Part shown: piece by piece, positions 8,124 to 16,866 of the stretch
Layout: each line of letters opens with the position of its first letter
How positions within the stretch are numbered: position 1 is the first letter of the stretch
NCBI GenBank assembly: GCA_017541665.1
Contig: JAFXYP010000076.1
Span: 1 to 63,176 of the forward strand
DNA: 63,176 nucleotides
Source: Lentisphaeria bacterium
Lineage (GTDB): Bacteria > Verrucomicrobiota > Lentisphaeria > Victivallales > UBA1829
Reading direction: 5' to 3'
Notes under the pieces: model-generated
The model's input: the letters and a program-made list of their open reading frames with translations, nothing else
Told to the model about the DNA's origin: nothing
The model's database searches: none
Made by a program: the position numbers and the translations under genes

Positions 8124-8880
8124 CATCGCACAATTTCTCGACCGGATCCTCGAACTCGACCGCTGGCCGGACGACCCGTCCAACAACGGACTTCAGTTCG
8201 CCGGGGACGCCGAGGCCGCGAAGGCCGTCTTCGCGGTCGACGCCTCCGCCGAGCTTTTCTGCCGGGCGGCCGACCTCGACGCGGGATTCATCTTCGTGCA
8301 CCACGGCATCTCCTGGGGATCCGGCATCCGACGCATCGACGGCATCCTGGCGGACCGCATCAAACTGCTCGCGGCAAACGGCATCTCCCTGTATGCCGCG
8401 CATCTCCCGCTCGATGCCAACCCGCGTTTCGGCCATAATGCGCGGCTTTCGGACATGATCGGCCTCGCAGAGCGCCGCACCTTCGGCCCGTACCACGGAA
8501 AAGAGATCGGGTTTCAAGGCATTCTGCCCGAGGAAAAAACGGTCGCCGAACTCGCGAAAATCCTCGACGCGGCCCTGCCGTCAAGCGGTCCGCTCGGCGT
8601 CGTGGGAGATGCCTCCCAGACCGTGAAGACCGTCGGCGTGATCTCGGGCGGCGGCGCCTGGCCGGAGCTTTTCGACGAGATCGCGCCGGACCATGTGGAC
8701 TGCCTCATCACGGGCGAGGCCACGCATGAAGTCTTCCACCCAGCCAGGGAGAGCGGGACCGCCATCCTCACGCTCGGGCATTACCGGTCCGAGACGCCCG
8801 GCGTCTTCGCCGTCATGGACCTCGTGAAATCGAAATTCGGCATCGAAACCGCCTTCATCGACATCCCGACCAACATGTGA
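8101..8880 (+). CDS. Nif3-like dinuclear metal center protein
   Basis: A cytoplasmic 259-residue protein of the Nif3/YbgI family, which forms toroidal hexamers with a two-metal site per subunit and has no settled function. Hallmarks are DDPSNNGLQ near residue 22, the VDAS strand (about 48), the metal ligands in FVHHGISWG (about 61-69), YAAHLPLDANPRFG (about 98-111) and the C-terminal ITGEATHE and LGHYRSE blocks (about 203 and 223). Length is typical of the short form without the inserted PII-like domain. It overlaps the upstream zincin-like gene by 23 nt. Confidence 0.9.
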   Translation: MKTASRNDIAQFLDRILELDRWPDDPSNNGLQFAGDAEAAKAVFAVDASAELFCRAADLDAGFIFVHHGISWGSGIRRIDGILADRIKLLAANGISLYAAHLPLDANPRFGHNARLSDMIGLAERRTFGPYHGKEIGFQGILPEEKTVAELAKILDAALPSSGPLGVVGDASQTVKTVGVISGGGAWPELFDEIAPDHVDCLITGEATHEVFHPARESGTAILTLGHYRSETPGVFAVMDLVKSKFGIETAFIDIPTNM

Positions 8881-8998
8881 CAATCCCGCGGGATACGCGG
8901 GGCATGGGCGGAAGAACGGCCGTTTTTCAACGAAATGGCGGCGGCAGATGCGTCGGCTTGAGAGGGCAGCGACAGGGCGCGAGCTCAGGCTGCCGTGT

Positions 8999-10234
8999 TC
9001 AGCGGCGTCGGAAGACGCGCTGGACCTCCTGATAGAAATCCAGAAGCCGGTCCGTTATGATGTCCCAGGTATACTTCTCCCGGACCTCGGCATCGGCGGC
9101 ATCCGTGATCCTGCCGCGGAAGTCGGCATCCTCGTCCAGTTTCCAGATCAGGGCAGCCCACTCTTCGGGAGCGCCCTCGGGCGGAGCGAAGAACCCGGTT
9201 TCGCCGTCCCGGATGAGCGTCTTCAGACCGCCGACCGGCGAGGTGATGACGGGAGTGCCCGCGCTCCATGCCTCCAGGACCACGATGCCGAACGGCTCGT
9301 GCAGGGAGGGCAGCAGGAACGCCGAGGCGGCGCGGTAGGCGGCGGGAAGAAGCGAGGAGTCCGGCGGCACACCGGTGATCATGGTAACGCGGTCCTTGAG
9401 GTTCATGAGCTGGATTTTTTCGCGGACTTTGTCCATGTACCATTCCGCCGTTGGCGCGCCGATGAGCACGAGATGCCACGGCTCGCCGAGAAGCGCCAGG
9501 ATCTCGGGAAGAATGAGCTGGTTTTTCTGATAGTCGATGCGGGAAACGCAGAGCAGGATCTTCCTGTCCGGGCGGATGCCGGCCTGTTTGCGGAAGTCGA
9601 CGCCGGCGTAATCGTGGAACCCGGAGTAGTTCACACCGTTCGGGAGATGAATGATGAGCTTGCCGGGGAAATGCTCCTTCGCCGGCTGGAGCTCGTTTTC
9701 GCCGACGCACACGATGCCGTTGGAAAGCTTCAGGGCATCGACGCGGCGGCAGAGCAGACGGTCCATGATGTTGCCGTACGGGATGGTTCCCTTCAGCGGC
9801 TTCACCATCTGCTTGATCTCCGCGGGCGGCACGTCGAAATACCCGCCGTGCAGCGTCATGACGTACGGGACATGAAGCTGTCTGGCAGCGGCGCGGACGG
9901 TGGCGGCCATGCGCCCCATGGTATGGCAGTGGAGGATGTCGAATTCGCCTTTTTTCAGCGCCTTCTGAAGTCCCGGCACGACAGGGTTTCCGCCTTTTTT
10001 GTCAAGGATCCTGACCTTTTCCTTCGAGAGCGGGAAATACGGATACCGATACCCGAAACGATGGATATTGATCGTATTGATGACCTCATCTCCGGGAGTC
10101 GCAAGCGCACTTGTCGCAAAGATCTCGGACGGATTTCCCTTCGTCTGCAGCGTCCGGGTCGAATTCCAGACTACACTTTCCGTACCGCCCCATTCCGAAA
10201 AAGCGAACCGACGGATGATTTGAGCCGTTCTCAT
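8999..10234 (-). CDS. GT4-family glycosyltransferase
   Basis: A 411-residue GT-B glycosyltransferase that probably transfers an activated sugar to a lipid-linked or polysaccharide acceptor. The ATG at 10234 (MRTAQIIRRFAFSEWGGTE) is preferred; the frame opens further upstream, but that stretch lacks coding character and holds a likely promoter. The N-terminal half carries the acceptor-side GGTE motif and HCHTMGRMAA (about 104). The C-terminal half has CVSRIDYQKNQ (about 232), LLPSLHEPFGIVVLEAWSAGTPVI (the family EX7E signature, about 310-334) and GLKTLIRDGETG. It is a single gene on the reverse strand between the Nif3-like and serpin genes. Substrate unknown. Confidence 0.9.
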   Translation of the reverse strand: MRTAQIIRRFAFSEWGGTESVVWNSTRTLQTKGNPSEIFATSALATPGDEVINTINIHRFGYRYPYFPLSKEKVRILDKKGGNPVVPGLQKALKKGEFDILHCHTMGRMAATVRAAARQLHVPYVMTLHGGYFDVPPAEIKQMVKPLKGTIPYGNIMDRLLCRRVDALKLSNGIVCVGENELQPAKEHFPGKLIIHLPNGVNYSGFHDYAGVDFRKQAGIRPDRKILLCVSRIDYQKNQLILPEILALLGEPWHLVLIGAPTAEWYMDKVREKIQLMNLKDRVTMITGVPPDSSLLPAAYRAASAFLLPSLHEPFGIVVLEAWSAGTPVITSPVGGLKTLIRDGETGFFAPPEGAPEEWAALIWKLDEDADFRGRITDAADAEVREKYTWDIITDRLLDFYQEVQRVFRRR

Positions 10235-10286
10235 AATGAAACCGAAAACTCCGAAAACAACGTGAAAAAAGATTGTATTCAAATAG

Positions 10287-10316
10287 ATAATGTACACCGT
10301 GCGACGAAAAAAACAA
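10287..10316 (-). promoter_or_regulatory. possible promoter of the GT4 gene
   Basis: On the reverse strand, -35 TTGTTT (10311-10316) and -10 CATTAT (10287-10292) with an 18-nt spacer, about 55 nt before the ATG at 10234. The -10 is weaker than elsewhere in the window. Confidence 0.4.
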
Positions 10317-10535
10317 GAGCGAATCCGTTTTTTCGCTCCAAAATAAACAAAACGGCATCGCACGGATCGAACAGAGTCGGCAGGACCGCGGAACCGGCCG
10401 GAAAAAGTCCCGCGGAGTTTTTTTCCCCTGAAATCGCGGATTTCCGCTAAGATTTCGGCCCGTCCGGGGGACTAATCATACGGAAACACGGTTTCGGCCG
10501 ATTTCATTCTTTCATACGACATACAAGGAGCCACC

Positions 10536-11765
10536 ATGAAAAAGACACTGTTCCACACCGCCCTGTGCGCCATGAGCCTCGCACTTCCGGCATTTGCCGA
10601 CGAAACCGCCGACCGGGCGACGGCGGCCGAGCTGAACCGCAAGGGATTCGAGCTTTTCGACACCGTCTGCAAGGCGGATGCGAAGGGCAACATGTTCATT
10701 TCCCCGTACAGCATCGACGGGGCGTTCGGCATGGTCTATTGCGGCGCGAAAGGCACGACCGCCGACGAAATCCGCAAGACGCTCGGCCTGCCCGCCGATC
10801 CCGCCGCATGCGGCACATTCTTCAACGGGCTGGCGAAACAGTACGCCGAGGCGGAAAAGACCGAAATCCTGGTCTCGAACTCCGTCTGGACCGACACGGA
10901 CCAGAACGTGCTGCCCGGATTCGCCGAGATGATCAGGAAGTATTACGGCGGAGCATTCTACAAGGAGGACTTCGGCCAATCCGCGAAGGTTGCGGCGAAG
11001 ATCAACGCCTACGTCGAATCCAAAACGAAAAACATGATCAAGGACCTCCTCACGCCCGACTTCTTCAGCAAGGACACGTCCATGGTCCTGCTGAACACGC
11101 TGTATTTCGAGGCGAAATGGGCGCGCCCCTTCCCGAAGGACGACACGAAGCCGATGGTCTTCACCCAGTTCGGCGGCACGGAGAAGGAAGTCCGGATGAT
11201 GTACCAGAAGTCCGCCATCGCCTACTACGCGAACCGCCAGGACAACGTCCATGCGATCGTCCTGCCCTATGAGAACCGCCGGTTCGAGCTGGTCGCGCTC
11301 ATGCCGATCGACGGCGGAACCGACCACGGCGAAGCCGCACTGAAGGACATCGTGAGCAAGATCGGCACGAAGCTCGATTCCTGGCTGGAGCGCCGGATGC
11401 GCGGCGAGACGCGCGTGTGGCTGCCGAAGACCGACCTGACCTGCAAGCTCGACCTCAATAAGACCCTGCAGGGACTCGGCATGAAGACCCCGTTCTCCAA
11501 TTTCGCCGATTTCTCCGGCATCGATACCGAAGAGGCGCTCAAGATCGAAAACGTGGTGCACAAGACCGCGCTGAAGATGGACGAGGTCTCCACGAAGGCG
11601 GCGGCCGCGACCGCCATCGGCATGGCCAGGATCACCTCCATCGGCATGCCCGACCCGGTCAACGAATTCCGCGCCGACCGTCCCTTCCTCGTGCTCATCC
11701 GCGACAACGAGACCGGACTCGTCCTCTTCACGGGCCGCGTGACCGATCCCGGAAAAGCCAAGTAA
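10536..11765 (+). CDS. secreted serpin-family protein
   Basis: A 409-residue serpin: a suicide inhibitor of serine or cysteine proteases that traps its target by inserting a cleaved loop into its main sheet. An N-terminal signal peptide (MKKTLFHTALCAMSLALPAFA) predicts export. Conserved blocks include FISPYSIDGAFGMVYCGAKG (about 50-70), LLNTLYFEAKWARPF (about 185) and the C-terminal FRADRPFLVLIRDNETG. The reactive-loop hinge VSTKAAAATA is rich in small residues, as inhibitory serpins require. An Arg in the GMARITS stretch is a possible P1, which would suggest trypsin-like targets, but loop alignment is uncertain. AAGGAG precedes the ATG. It is monocistronic, with a terminator at 11787. Confidence 0.93.
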   Translation: MKKTLFHTALCAMSLALPAFADETADRATAAELNRKGFELFDTVCKADAKGNMFISPYSIDGAFGMVYCGAKGTTADEIRKTLGLPADPAACGTFFNGLAKQYAEAEKTEILVSNSVWTDTDQNVLPGFAEMIRKYYGGAFYKEDFGQSAKVAAKINAYVESKTKNMIKDLLTPDFFSKDTSMVLLNTLYFEAKWARPFPKDDTKPMVFTQFGGTEKEVRMMYQKSAIAYYANRQDNVHAIVLPYENRRFELVALMPIDGGTDHGEAALKDIVSKIGTKLDSWLERRMRGETRVWLPKTDLTCKLDLNKTLQGLGMKTPFSNFADFSGIDTEEALKIENVVHKTALKMDEVSTKAAAATAIGMARITSIGMPDPVNEFRADRPFLVLIRDNETGLVLFTGRVTDPGKAK

Positions 11766-11786
11766 TCAACCCCCCCCAGACGAACA

Positions 11787-11822
11787 AGCGGCTGTCCCGG
11801 ACTGAGGACGGCCGCTTTTTTT
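11787..11822 (+). terminator. intrinsic terminator of the serpin gene
   Basis: The stem AGCGGCTGTCC pairs with GGACGGCCGCT around an 8-nt loop and is followed by seven T. Confidence 0.85.
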
Positions 11823-11899
11823 GAGTTTGTTTTACGCCGGAGCGAACCGCTGCAGGTCTGCCCGGCGTTTTGCGTTTTCAGGGGGCGATGTGCGCCGGA

Positions 11900-12640
11900 T
11901 CAGGTTCCGGAGGAAAGCCTGCGGCGGATCGCCTTTTTCGTCCGGACAAAGCGCATGAGCATCGCCAGGTACTGCACGATCACGCGGCCGGAAAGCTTGC
12001 TCTCGCCCTGCTTGCGCATGGCGAACGTGATGGGATGCTCCAGGACCTTGTCGCGGCCGGTGAGGGAAAGCAGGAACGCCAGTTCGAGCATGATCTTGAA
12101 GCCTTCCGGGGAAAGGCAGGGCTTCACGCGGTCGAAGGCATCCCGGCGGATGGCGAAAAAACCGGACATCGGATCCCTCAAGGTGATCCCGAGCACGAGC
12201 CGGGCGGCAAACGCTGCGCCATCGCTGCACATCACGCGGAAGAGATTCCATTTTTCCGTGAAACCGCCGCCGGGCACATGCCGGGAGCCGACCACCATGG
12301 ACAACGCCGGGTCGCGGTCGAACTCCGCGAGCAATCCGGGCAGATCCTCCGGCCTGTGCTGTCCGTCGGCGTCCATGCAGACCAGGATCTCGCCGGCGGC
12401 TTTCGAAAAACCGTGGACCACGCTGGGCGCAAGGCCGCGAACCCCGGGGTTCTGCTCCACGCGGACAGGCGTCCGCATTGTTTTCGCAGTTTCAAGCGCA
12501 GCATCTTCCGTACCGTCGGGGGAATGGTCGTCGGCGACGATGATCTCAAGCCCGGACAGTTCGAGCGCATCGAGGGCGCGGAGCATCGGCGGGATGCTGT
12601 CTTTCTCCTTGAATGTGGGGAGGATAATGGATGCAGTCAT
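11900..12640 (-). CDS. GT2 glycosyltransferase, polyprenol-phosphate mannose synthase-like
   Basis: A 246-residue GT-A enzyme resembling dolichol/polyprenol-phosphate mannosyltransferases, which load a sugar onto a lipid phosphate carrier at the inner membrane face. Seen motifs are SIILPTFKE at the start, ADDHSPDGTED (36-46), the metal-binding DxD in CMDADGQHRPED (Asp90/Asp92), GSRHVPGG (about 116) and a DPMSGFFAIRR block (about 152-162). It lacks the C-terminal membrane domain of the longer forms. A 57-codon remnant of a membrane protein ends 21 nt upstream on the same strand. That remnant suggests it was once second in an operon with an integral membrane glycosyltransferase. Confidence 0.9.
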   Translation of the reverse strand: MTASIILPTFKEKDSIPPMLRALDALELSGLEIIVADDHSPDGTEDAALETAKTMRTPVRVEQNPGVRGLAPSVVHGFSKAAGEILVCMDADGQHRPEDLPGLLAEFDRDPALSMVVGSRHVPGGGFTEKWNLFRVMCSDGAAFAARLVLGITLRDPMSGFFAIRRDAFDRVKPCLSPEGFKIMLELAFLLSLTGRDKVLEHPITFAMRKQGESKLSGRVIVQYLAMLMRFVRTKKAIRRRLSSGT

Positions 12641-12661
12641 ACTATTACACCTTCTCTGTTT

Positions 12662-12835
12662 TTATCGAAGAAATGGAAAAAAATCTTTTGAATCGTTTTT
12701 TCGGGGGCGCAGGATCGGGATTCCAAACAGGAACGGGTCCTTCACATGGGAATACAAAAACAAACTCCATAAAGCAAGGGCGATTGCAAAAAGCGGAATC
12801 ACGGGAAAGATAATGCTGTAAACCGGGTTTCCCGG
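12662..12835 (-). pseudogene. C-terminal remnant of a polytopic membrane protein
   Basis: This open stretch of 57 codons lacks a start. It encodes one strong transmembrane helix (YSIIFPVIPLFAIALALW) and a basic tail (ILRPRKND), then stops just upstream of the GT2 start. It reads like the last helix of a multi-pass membrane protein. The frame is closed upstream at 12836-12838, exactly at a 15-bp palindrome (12822-12836). Oppositely oriented coding sequence begins beyond it. Confidence 0.45.
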
Positions 12836-13371
12836 TCAAATACACGACAGCCCCCAGTCCAGCGTTTATCGCTGTGGCAAAATATAGTGCATTGCCTGTT
12901 TTTGCTTTGCTGCTTTTTTTCAAAGGGCATTGGAAATTATGCATTGCGTCGTTTGTTGTCTTCGTTTTTTTCTCGGTATCTCCTGTTTTCTTCGGCAACA
13001 ATCTTGTGGAACTCTATTCGGAGTATTGGAAGGCGGTAACGGCGACGGTTCGGCCAGGAGACATTAATCATTACGGTTCCAATCCGATCGGCATGTGCCA
13101 TCTTGTTTTTTTCAAGAAACCCCTCGTGAATCTTCTTTTGAAAACACCGATTGTCGGATTTGTTCCCTGGTTGTTCTGGCGGGAACACAAAACGGCTTTT
13201 TTCTCCGACACGCTGTTGCTTTTGACGTTCAGTCTGACCATGCTGGTTTCTTACCACAGGATTTATGATATCATTTTGGTCTATCCGCTGTTCGCAATTC
13301 GTCTTTTTGACTTTGCCCGGACCAAACAATGGCTTCTCTTCGGGATCACTTTCCTGTTTCCGCTCTTTTAA
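12814..13371 (+). pseudogene. internal fragment of a polytopic membrane protein, GT87/DUF2029-like
   Basis: The frame from 12814 to 13371 has no convincing start; a GTG at 12874 is the first candidate. It encodes several hydrophobic segments: AVAKYSALPVFALLLFFKG, a second long helix, SDTLLLLTFSLTMLVSYHRI and a final helix ending TFLFPLF. The order of a short basic turn after the first helix, a Y-W extracytoplasmic loop and a late SYHRIYDIILVYPL helix recalls the second half of GT87-type (DUF2029) polyprenol-phosphate-sugar transferases of about 400 residues. The N-terminal half with the catalytic Asp is missing. GC is clearly lower than in its neighbours. Probably a gene remnant; identity is uncertain. 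Confidence 0.45.
12822..12836. repeat. palindrome at the junction of opposed gene fragments
   Basis: ACCGGG TTT CCCGGT is a perfect inverted repeat. The reverse-strand fragment ends to its left and the forward-strand fragment begins at it. It may mark a recombination or inversion joint. Confidence 0.6.
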
Positions 13372-13443
13372 GTCTGCCCCGAAGAATGACATACGATCTG
13401 ATCGCGTCGTGGATCGGAGGGATTCCGTGGATCACGGAGACAG

Positions 13444-13483
13444 AAAAAGGCACCGGCCCGATGCAATACGGAAACTGCATCGG
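13444..13483 (-). terminator. possible terminator of the Hpt/response-regulator operon
   Basis: On the reverse strand CCGATGCA pairs with TGCATCGG around a 10-nt loop. A CCTTTTT run follows 9 nt later, which is looser than usual. Confidence 0.4.
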
Positions 13484-13495
13484 CAGGAAAGCCTT

Positions 13496-13816
13496 TCAGC
13501 CTTCGGCAAGATACGCCTCGTGCATTTGGAAAATCTTCTGAATGGATGCCTGGCATGCAGGAACATCCTCCGCCTTGGCCGCGGCGTTCAGCTCCTTGGC
13601 CAGCGCAAAGAGATCCATAGCGCCCATGTTCTCGCAATAGCCGAACATGGTGTGCGTAATGATTCTGAGTTTCTGGAAATCGGAATCGACGCCGACCTCC
13701 TGCAAGTCGACGCAGGATTTGTCGAATTCCTTGATGAACGCATCGTAGAATTCCTGGATTTCGTCGTCTTCGAGCTCGAGAAGCTCTTTCAAATGGGCTG
13801 CGATATCGGCTTTCAT
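13496..13816 (-). CDS. Hpt (histidine phosphotransfer) domain protein
   Basis: A stand-alone 106-residue helical protein. The motif ITHTMFGYCENMGAMDLFALAKEL matches the Hpt signature, with phospho-acceptor His55 and the usual N-G pair after it. Hpt proteins relay phosphate between histidine kinases and response regulators. Its start overlaps the stop of the upstream response-regulator gene by 4 nt (ATGA), so the two proteins are made together and probably interact. No histidine kinase is encoded nearby. A lone His in this context could move phosphate to or from the receiver Asp55 of the partner. Confidence 0.82.
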   Translation of the reverse strand: MKADIAAHLKELLELEDDEIQEFYDAFIKEFDKSCVDLQEVGVDSDFQKLRIITHTMFGYCENMGAMDLFALAKELNAAAKAEDVPACQASIQKIFQMHEAYLAEG

Positions 13817-15438
13817 GATTCGGGAGTCCTTTTATTGAATACGAATTTGGTTTCGTTTAATCCGCAGTTGGTTTCGTACGACACGTATTGCGTGATCGCC
13901 TTGATGATCTGGATGCCGCGACCGCTGGTGGCGAAGAGGTTTTCCTCCTCTTCCTTTTTTCCTGCGGCCCCGTCTTCCGAGGTGAAGAGCTGGGGGTCGT
14001 TTGTTTCACGGGTGCCCGTGATGTCCCACTTGCCGCCGCGTTCGGCCCCCTGAAGCACCAGGTCGCCGTTTTCCATGCCGATGCTGACATAAATGAGGTC
14101 GGGAGCCTTCTTCTTGTCATGGTTGCCGTGGATCACAACGTTGTTCAGGTACTCGTGAACGCACAGGTCGATCTCCGTGCTCTGGCGCACGTCGTCGGTA
14201 ATGGCGGAGAACTCGCGTGCGATCCTGTCGACTTCGGGAAGCGTGGCGTGGATGACGCGTTCCAGGAGCCCCTTGCGGGCGGAACGCTTCTGGAATGCGA
14301 TGATCGTGAAATCGTCCGGGGCCTTGTCGAACCCCATCTTCGCCATGATGCCCTTGATGCGGTACGGCAGCGCGACGACGTTCGGATTGTCCAGCTGGCA
14401 CTGGATGATCGAATGCAGGTCCTCTTCGTCCATGGTCTGGCCGTCTTCGTTCTGCATGTCCAGCACACCGTCGGTCATGGCGACGAAGATGGTGTCGTCG
14501 TCGAAATCGCAGTCGTAGTTTTCGGACTCCGGGAACTCGGCGTCGAGCATCCAGCCCAGGGGCATGCTGCCCTTCTTCGTGTCGCTGACGGTCACGGTCT
14601 TCTTGCTCGGCGAGGCGAAAAGGAGTCCCGGGTGCCCGGAGGAATGCAGGGAGATATGGTTGTTCTTGAAGTCGATGATGGCGGCCAGCGCGGTCATGTA
14701 GTTCTTGCTCTGAAGGTCCTCGCAGAAGAACTTATTCAGGCGGGTCATGAGGTCGTGGATCTTGATATCGTTGTCGCGCAGGGTCATTTTCAGCCAGGAC
14801 TGGACCGCCGCCATGTAGAGCGCGGCGGAGAGCCCGTGCCCGGAAATATCGCCGATGAAAAGCAGGTATTTGGAATCGCCGAACGGGATCATTTCATAAA
14901 GGTCGCCGGAGACGTGCATGTAGGGAACATAGATGGAGGAGAAGAGCACGTCGTCGTTGCAGATGCACCAGCTCGGGAGAAGGACTTTCTGAAGCTCGCC
15001 GGCAAGGGCGCGCTCCTCCTCCATCTGGTCGCTGTATTTGTGCGCCATGAGCTTCTGCCGGTACGTAGTGACGACCTCGGTGATCTTCTGGATCAGCGTC
15101 TTTTTCCCGACCGCCTTGTTCAGGTAGTACGTATTGGCGTCCCATGTGATCTGGTTGAGCATGGTCATGTTCTTGTCCTCGACCATGCTGGTGAGGAAGA
15201 TGATGGGGCGTTCGGGGTCGGTGGCCCGGATGAGCTTGCGGAGTTCGAAACCGTCGATGCCGGGCATGATGACATCAAGCAGAAGGATGTCGAAATACTG
15301 TTCCTTGAACTTCTGAAGGGCGTCGACGGCGTTTGTGCAGGTCACGAGTTCAAAGCCGTCCCCTTTCAGACAGCCGCGGATGATCATCAGGTTCGCCTCA
15401 ACGTCATCAACGGCCAGGACTTTGATCACATCGCTCAT
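13813..15438 (-). CDS. response regulator with PP2C/SpoIIE phosphatase and anti-sigma kinase domains
   Basis: A 541-residue cytoplasmic signalling protein with three parts. Residues 1-120 are a receiver: acidic pair DD at 11-12, phospho-acceptor Asp55 in LLLDVIMPG, Thr in FLTSMVED, Lys about 106. Residues about 175-395 are a SpoIIE-type PP2C phosphatase (LPSW, SGDLYEM, IGDISGHGLSAALYM, VAMTDGVLDM). Residues about 425-540 are a HATPase resembling RsbW/SpoIIAB anti-sigma kinases (CVHEYLNNVVIHGN, ATSGRGIQIIKA). Fusing phosphatase and kinase-like domains suggests control of a partner-switching anti-sigma-antagonist module that is not in this window. The ATG at 15438 is chosen because upstream codons overlap the promoter at 15525-15552. 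Confidence 0.9.
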   Translation of the reverse strand: MSDVIKVLAVDDVEANLMIIRGCLKGDGFELVTCTNAVDALQKFKEQYFDILLLDVIMPGIDGFELRKLIRATDPERPIIFLTSMVEDKNMTMLNQITWDANTYYLNKAVGKKTLIQKITEVVTTYRQKLMAHKYSDQMEEERALAGELQKVLLPSWCICNDDVLFSSIYVPYMHVSGDLYEMIPFGDSKYLLFIGDISGHGLSAALYMAAVQSWLKMTLRDNDIKIHDLMTRLNKFFCEDLQSKNYMTALAAIIDFKNNHISLHSSGHPGLLFASPSKKTVTVSDTKKGSMPLGWMLDAEFPESENYDCDFDDDTIFVAMTDGVLDMQNEDGQTMDEEDLHSIIQCQLDNPNVVALPYRIKGIMAKMGFDKAPDDFTIIAFQKRSARKGLLERVIHATLPEVDRIAREFSAITDDVRQSTEIDLCVHEYLNNVVIHGNHDKKKAPDLIYVSIGMENGDLVLQGAERGGKWDITGTRETNDPQLFTSEDGAAGKKEEEENLFATSGRGIQIIKAITQYVSYETNCGLNETKFVFNKRTPES

Positions 15439-15524
15439 AATAGACTCCGGGGGAAGGTTCAGCGGTAGCCGTTTTTCAGTTCGGTTTCCCCGATCCGCGG
15501 CCGACCGATTCGAATGTTTTCCAT

Positions 15525-15552
15525 AATATAATCCGGATACGACAGCTTTCAA
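15525..15552 (-). promoter_or_regulatory. promoter of the response-regulator/Hpt operon
   Basis: On the reverse strand, -35 TTGAAA (15547-15552), 16-nt spacer and -10 TATATT (15525-15530), about 87 nt before the ATG. Confidence 0.65.
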
Positions 15553-15602
15553 CCTTTTTTTCTAAAAAAAGCGTCTTTTTTGTGCATTTCCTCTATTTGA
15601 AG

Positions 15603-15630
15603 TTGAATTGGCTCGGTTCCTTGCTATATT
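15603..15630 (+). promoter_or_regulatory. promoter of the exopolysaccharide/exosortase operon
   Basis: -35 TTGAAT (15603-15608), 16-nt spacer and -10 TATATT (15625-15630), about 55 nt before the first gene at 15685. It diverges from the promoter at 15525-15552. Confidence 0.6.
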
Positions 15631-15684
15631 AAACTTGAAATCCCTTCGCTTTTTCATCGTCTCTCAAAACAGCATCGCACCGCC

Positions 15685-16866
15685 ATGCCACGAATTCGAT
15701 TTGTCAACCAATACGCCGGGATCATCGGCGGCATTGAACGCTACATGGAGCGCACCGCGCGACTTTTGCGGCAAAACGGCTTCACGGTCGACTGCTGCTA
15801 CGCGGAGAAGACACAGGATTCCGAACGCTTCCTCGCCGCATTCGACCGAGCGGAGACGATTTCCGAAGCCGCCGTGCGGGATGGAAGCGAATACGACCTC
15901 ACGGTCCTGCACAAGGTTCGCGACGCCGCGGCCGTCCGAACCCTGCGGAACGCGAGCAGGACGGCGGTCTTCATTCACGACCATGAGTATTACTGTCCCC
16001 GGAGATCCTACTACTATCCGGTCACGCGGAAAAACTGCTCCCGGGCGTATTGCGAATTCCTCTGCGGCTGTTGCGCGATGCTGAGGCGGCCCGCCCCGGA
16101 CAACACGTTCCGCGCGAACTTCGGCGGATTCGCCTCGCTCTGGCGGGAAATCCGGCTCTGCGGCGAGTTCATCGTCCTGTCCGGTTTCATGCGCGGGATC
16201 CTGGTGCGGCAGGGCATTCCGGAGGAGAGGATCTCCCTGATCCCGCCGGCTGTCACGCTTCCGCCCGAATCATCCCCGTCCGAGTCCGAAACGGAAAAAA
16301 ACGAAGGCGTGCCGCACATCCTCGTGATCGGCCAGCTTATCCGGGGCAAAGGCATCGACCGGCTTCTGGCCGCCATGCACGGCGTCAAAACGCCCTGCAT
16401 TCTGGACATCGTCGGGACCGGCAATGACGAAGCGTACCTGAAACAACTGGCGGGACCGTTCGGAACATCCGTCGTGTTCCACGGCTATTCGCCGAACCCG
16501 GACGACGCATTCCGCGGGATCCGCACGGCCGTGCTGCCCTGGCGCTGGCAGGAGCCCTTCGGACTGGTCGGGCCGGAGGCGCTTGCGCACGGCGTCCCGC
16601 TCGTCGGATTCGACGTCGGCGCCGTCAGGGAATACCTTATCGACGGTCAGACCGGCCTGCTCGTCCCGCCCGGGGACACGGATGCCCTGGCAAAGGCGAT
16701 CGACCGCCTGCTGAACGCCCCCGAGGAAGCCGCTTCCATGGGGCACCGCGGACGCAGGCTCGTTTCTACGCGGTTCACGGACGAACTCCTGCTGCAGGGC
16801 TGGCGCGATTTCCTGAACCGGCCGTCCGCGACCGTTCGATCCGGTCCCGAAAGGAGCGTTTCATGA
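15685..16866 (+). CDS. GT4-family glycosyltransferase (operon gene 1)
   Basis: A 393-residue GT-B glycosyltransferase. The N-terminal domain starts with FVNQYAGIIGGIERYM, giving the acceptor-side GGIE motif, and has a cysteine-rich insert at about 112-134 (Y-C-P ... NC ... YC ... CGCC). The insert is typical of a subgroup of capsule and exopolysaccharide enzymes. The C-terminal donor domain has ILVIGQLIRGKGIDRLL (about 212-228), LPWRWQEPFGLVGPEALAHG with the EX7E motif (about 287-306) and GLLVPPGDTDALA. It is first of five genes that overlap end to end, so it probably adds one sugar of an exported polysaccharide. Sugar and acceptor are not predictable. Confidence 0.9.
   Translation: MPRIRFVNQYAGIIGGIERYMERTARLLRQNGFTVDCCYAEKTQDSERFLAAFDRAETISEAAVRDGSEYDLTVLHKVRDAAAVRTLRNASRTAVFIHDHEYYCPRRSYYYPVTRKNCSRAYCEFLCGCCAMLRRPAPDNTFRANFGGFASLWREIRLCGEFIVLSGFMRGILVRQGIPEERISLIPPAVTLPPESSPSESETEKNEGVPHILVIGQLIRGKGIDRLLAAMHGVKTPCILDIVGTGNDEAYLKQLAGPFGTSVVFHGYSPNPDDAFRGIRTAVLPWRWQEPFGLVGPEALAHGVPLVGFDVGAVREYLIDGQTGLLVPPGDTDALAKAIDRLLNAPEEAASMGHRGRRLVSTRFTDELLLQGWRDFLNRPSATVRSGPERSVS

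Noticed and set aside
12645..13001. A 118-codon reverse frame over the membrane-gene fragments
   Set aside because: Its first half is antisense to the forward membrane fragment. Only the last part, in another frame (12662-12835), looks like real coding sequence.
13888..15468. A 526-codon forward frame opposite the response-regulator gene
   Set aside because: The reverse strand encodes recognisable receiver, PP2C and HATPase motifs. The forward product is repetitive Val/Asp/His sequence typical of antisense shadows.
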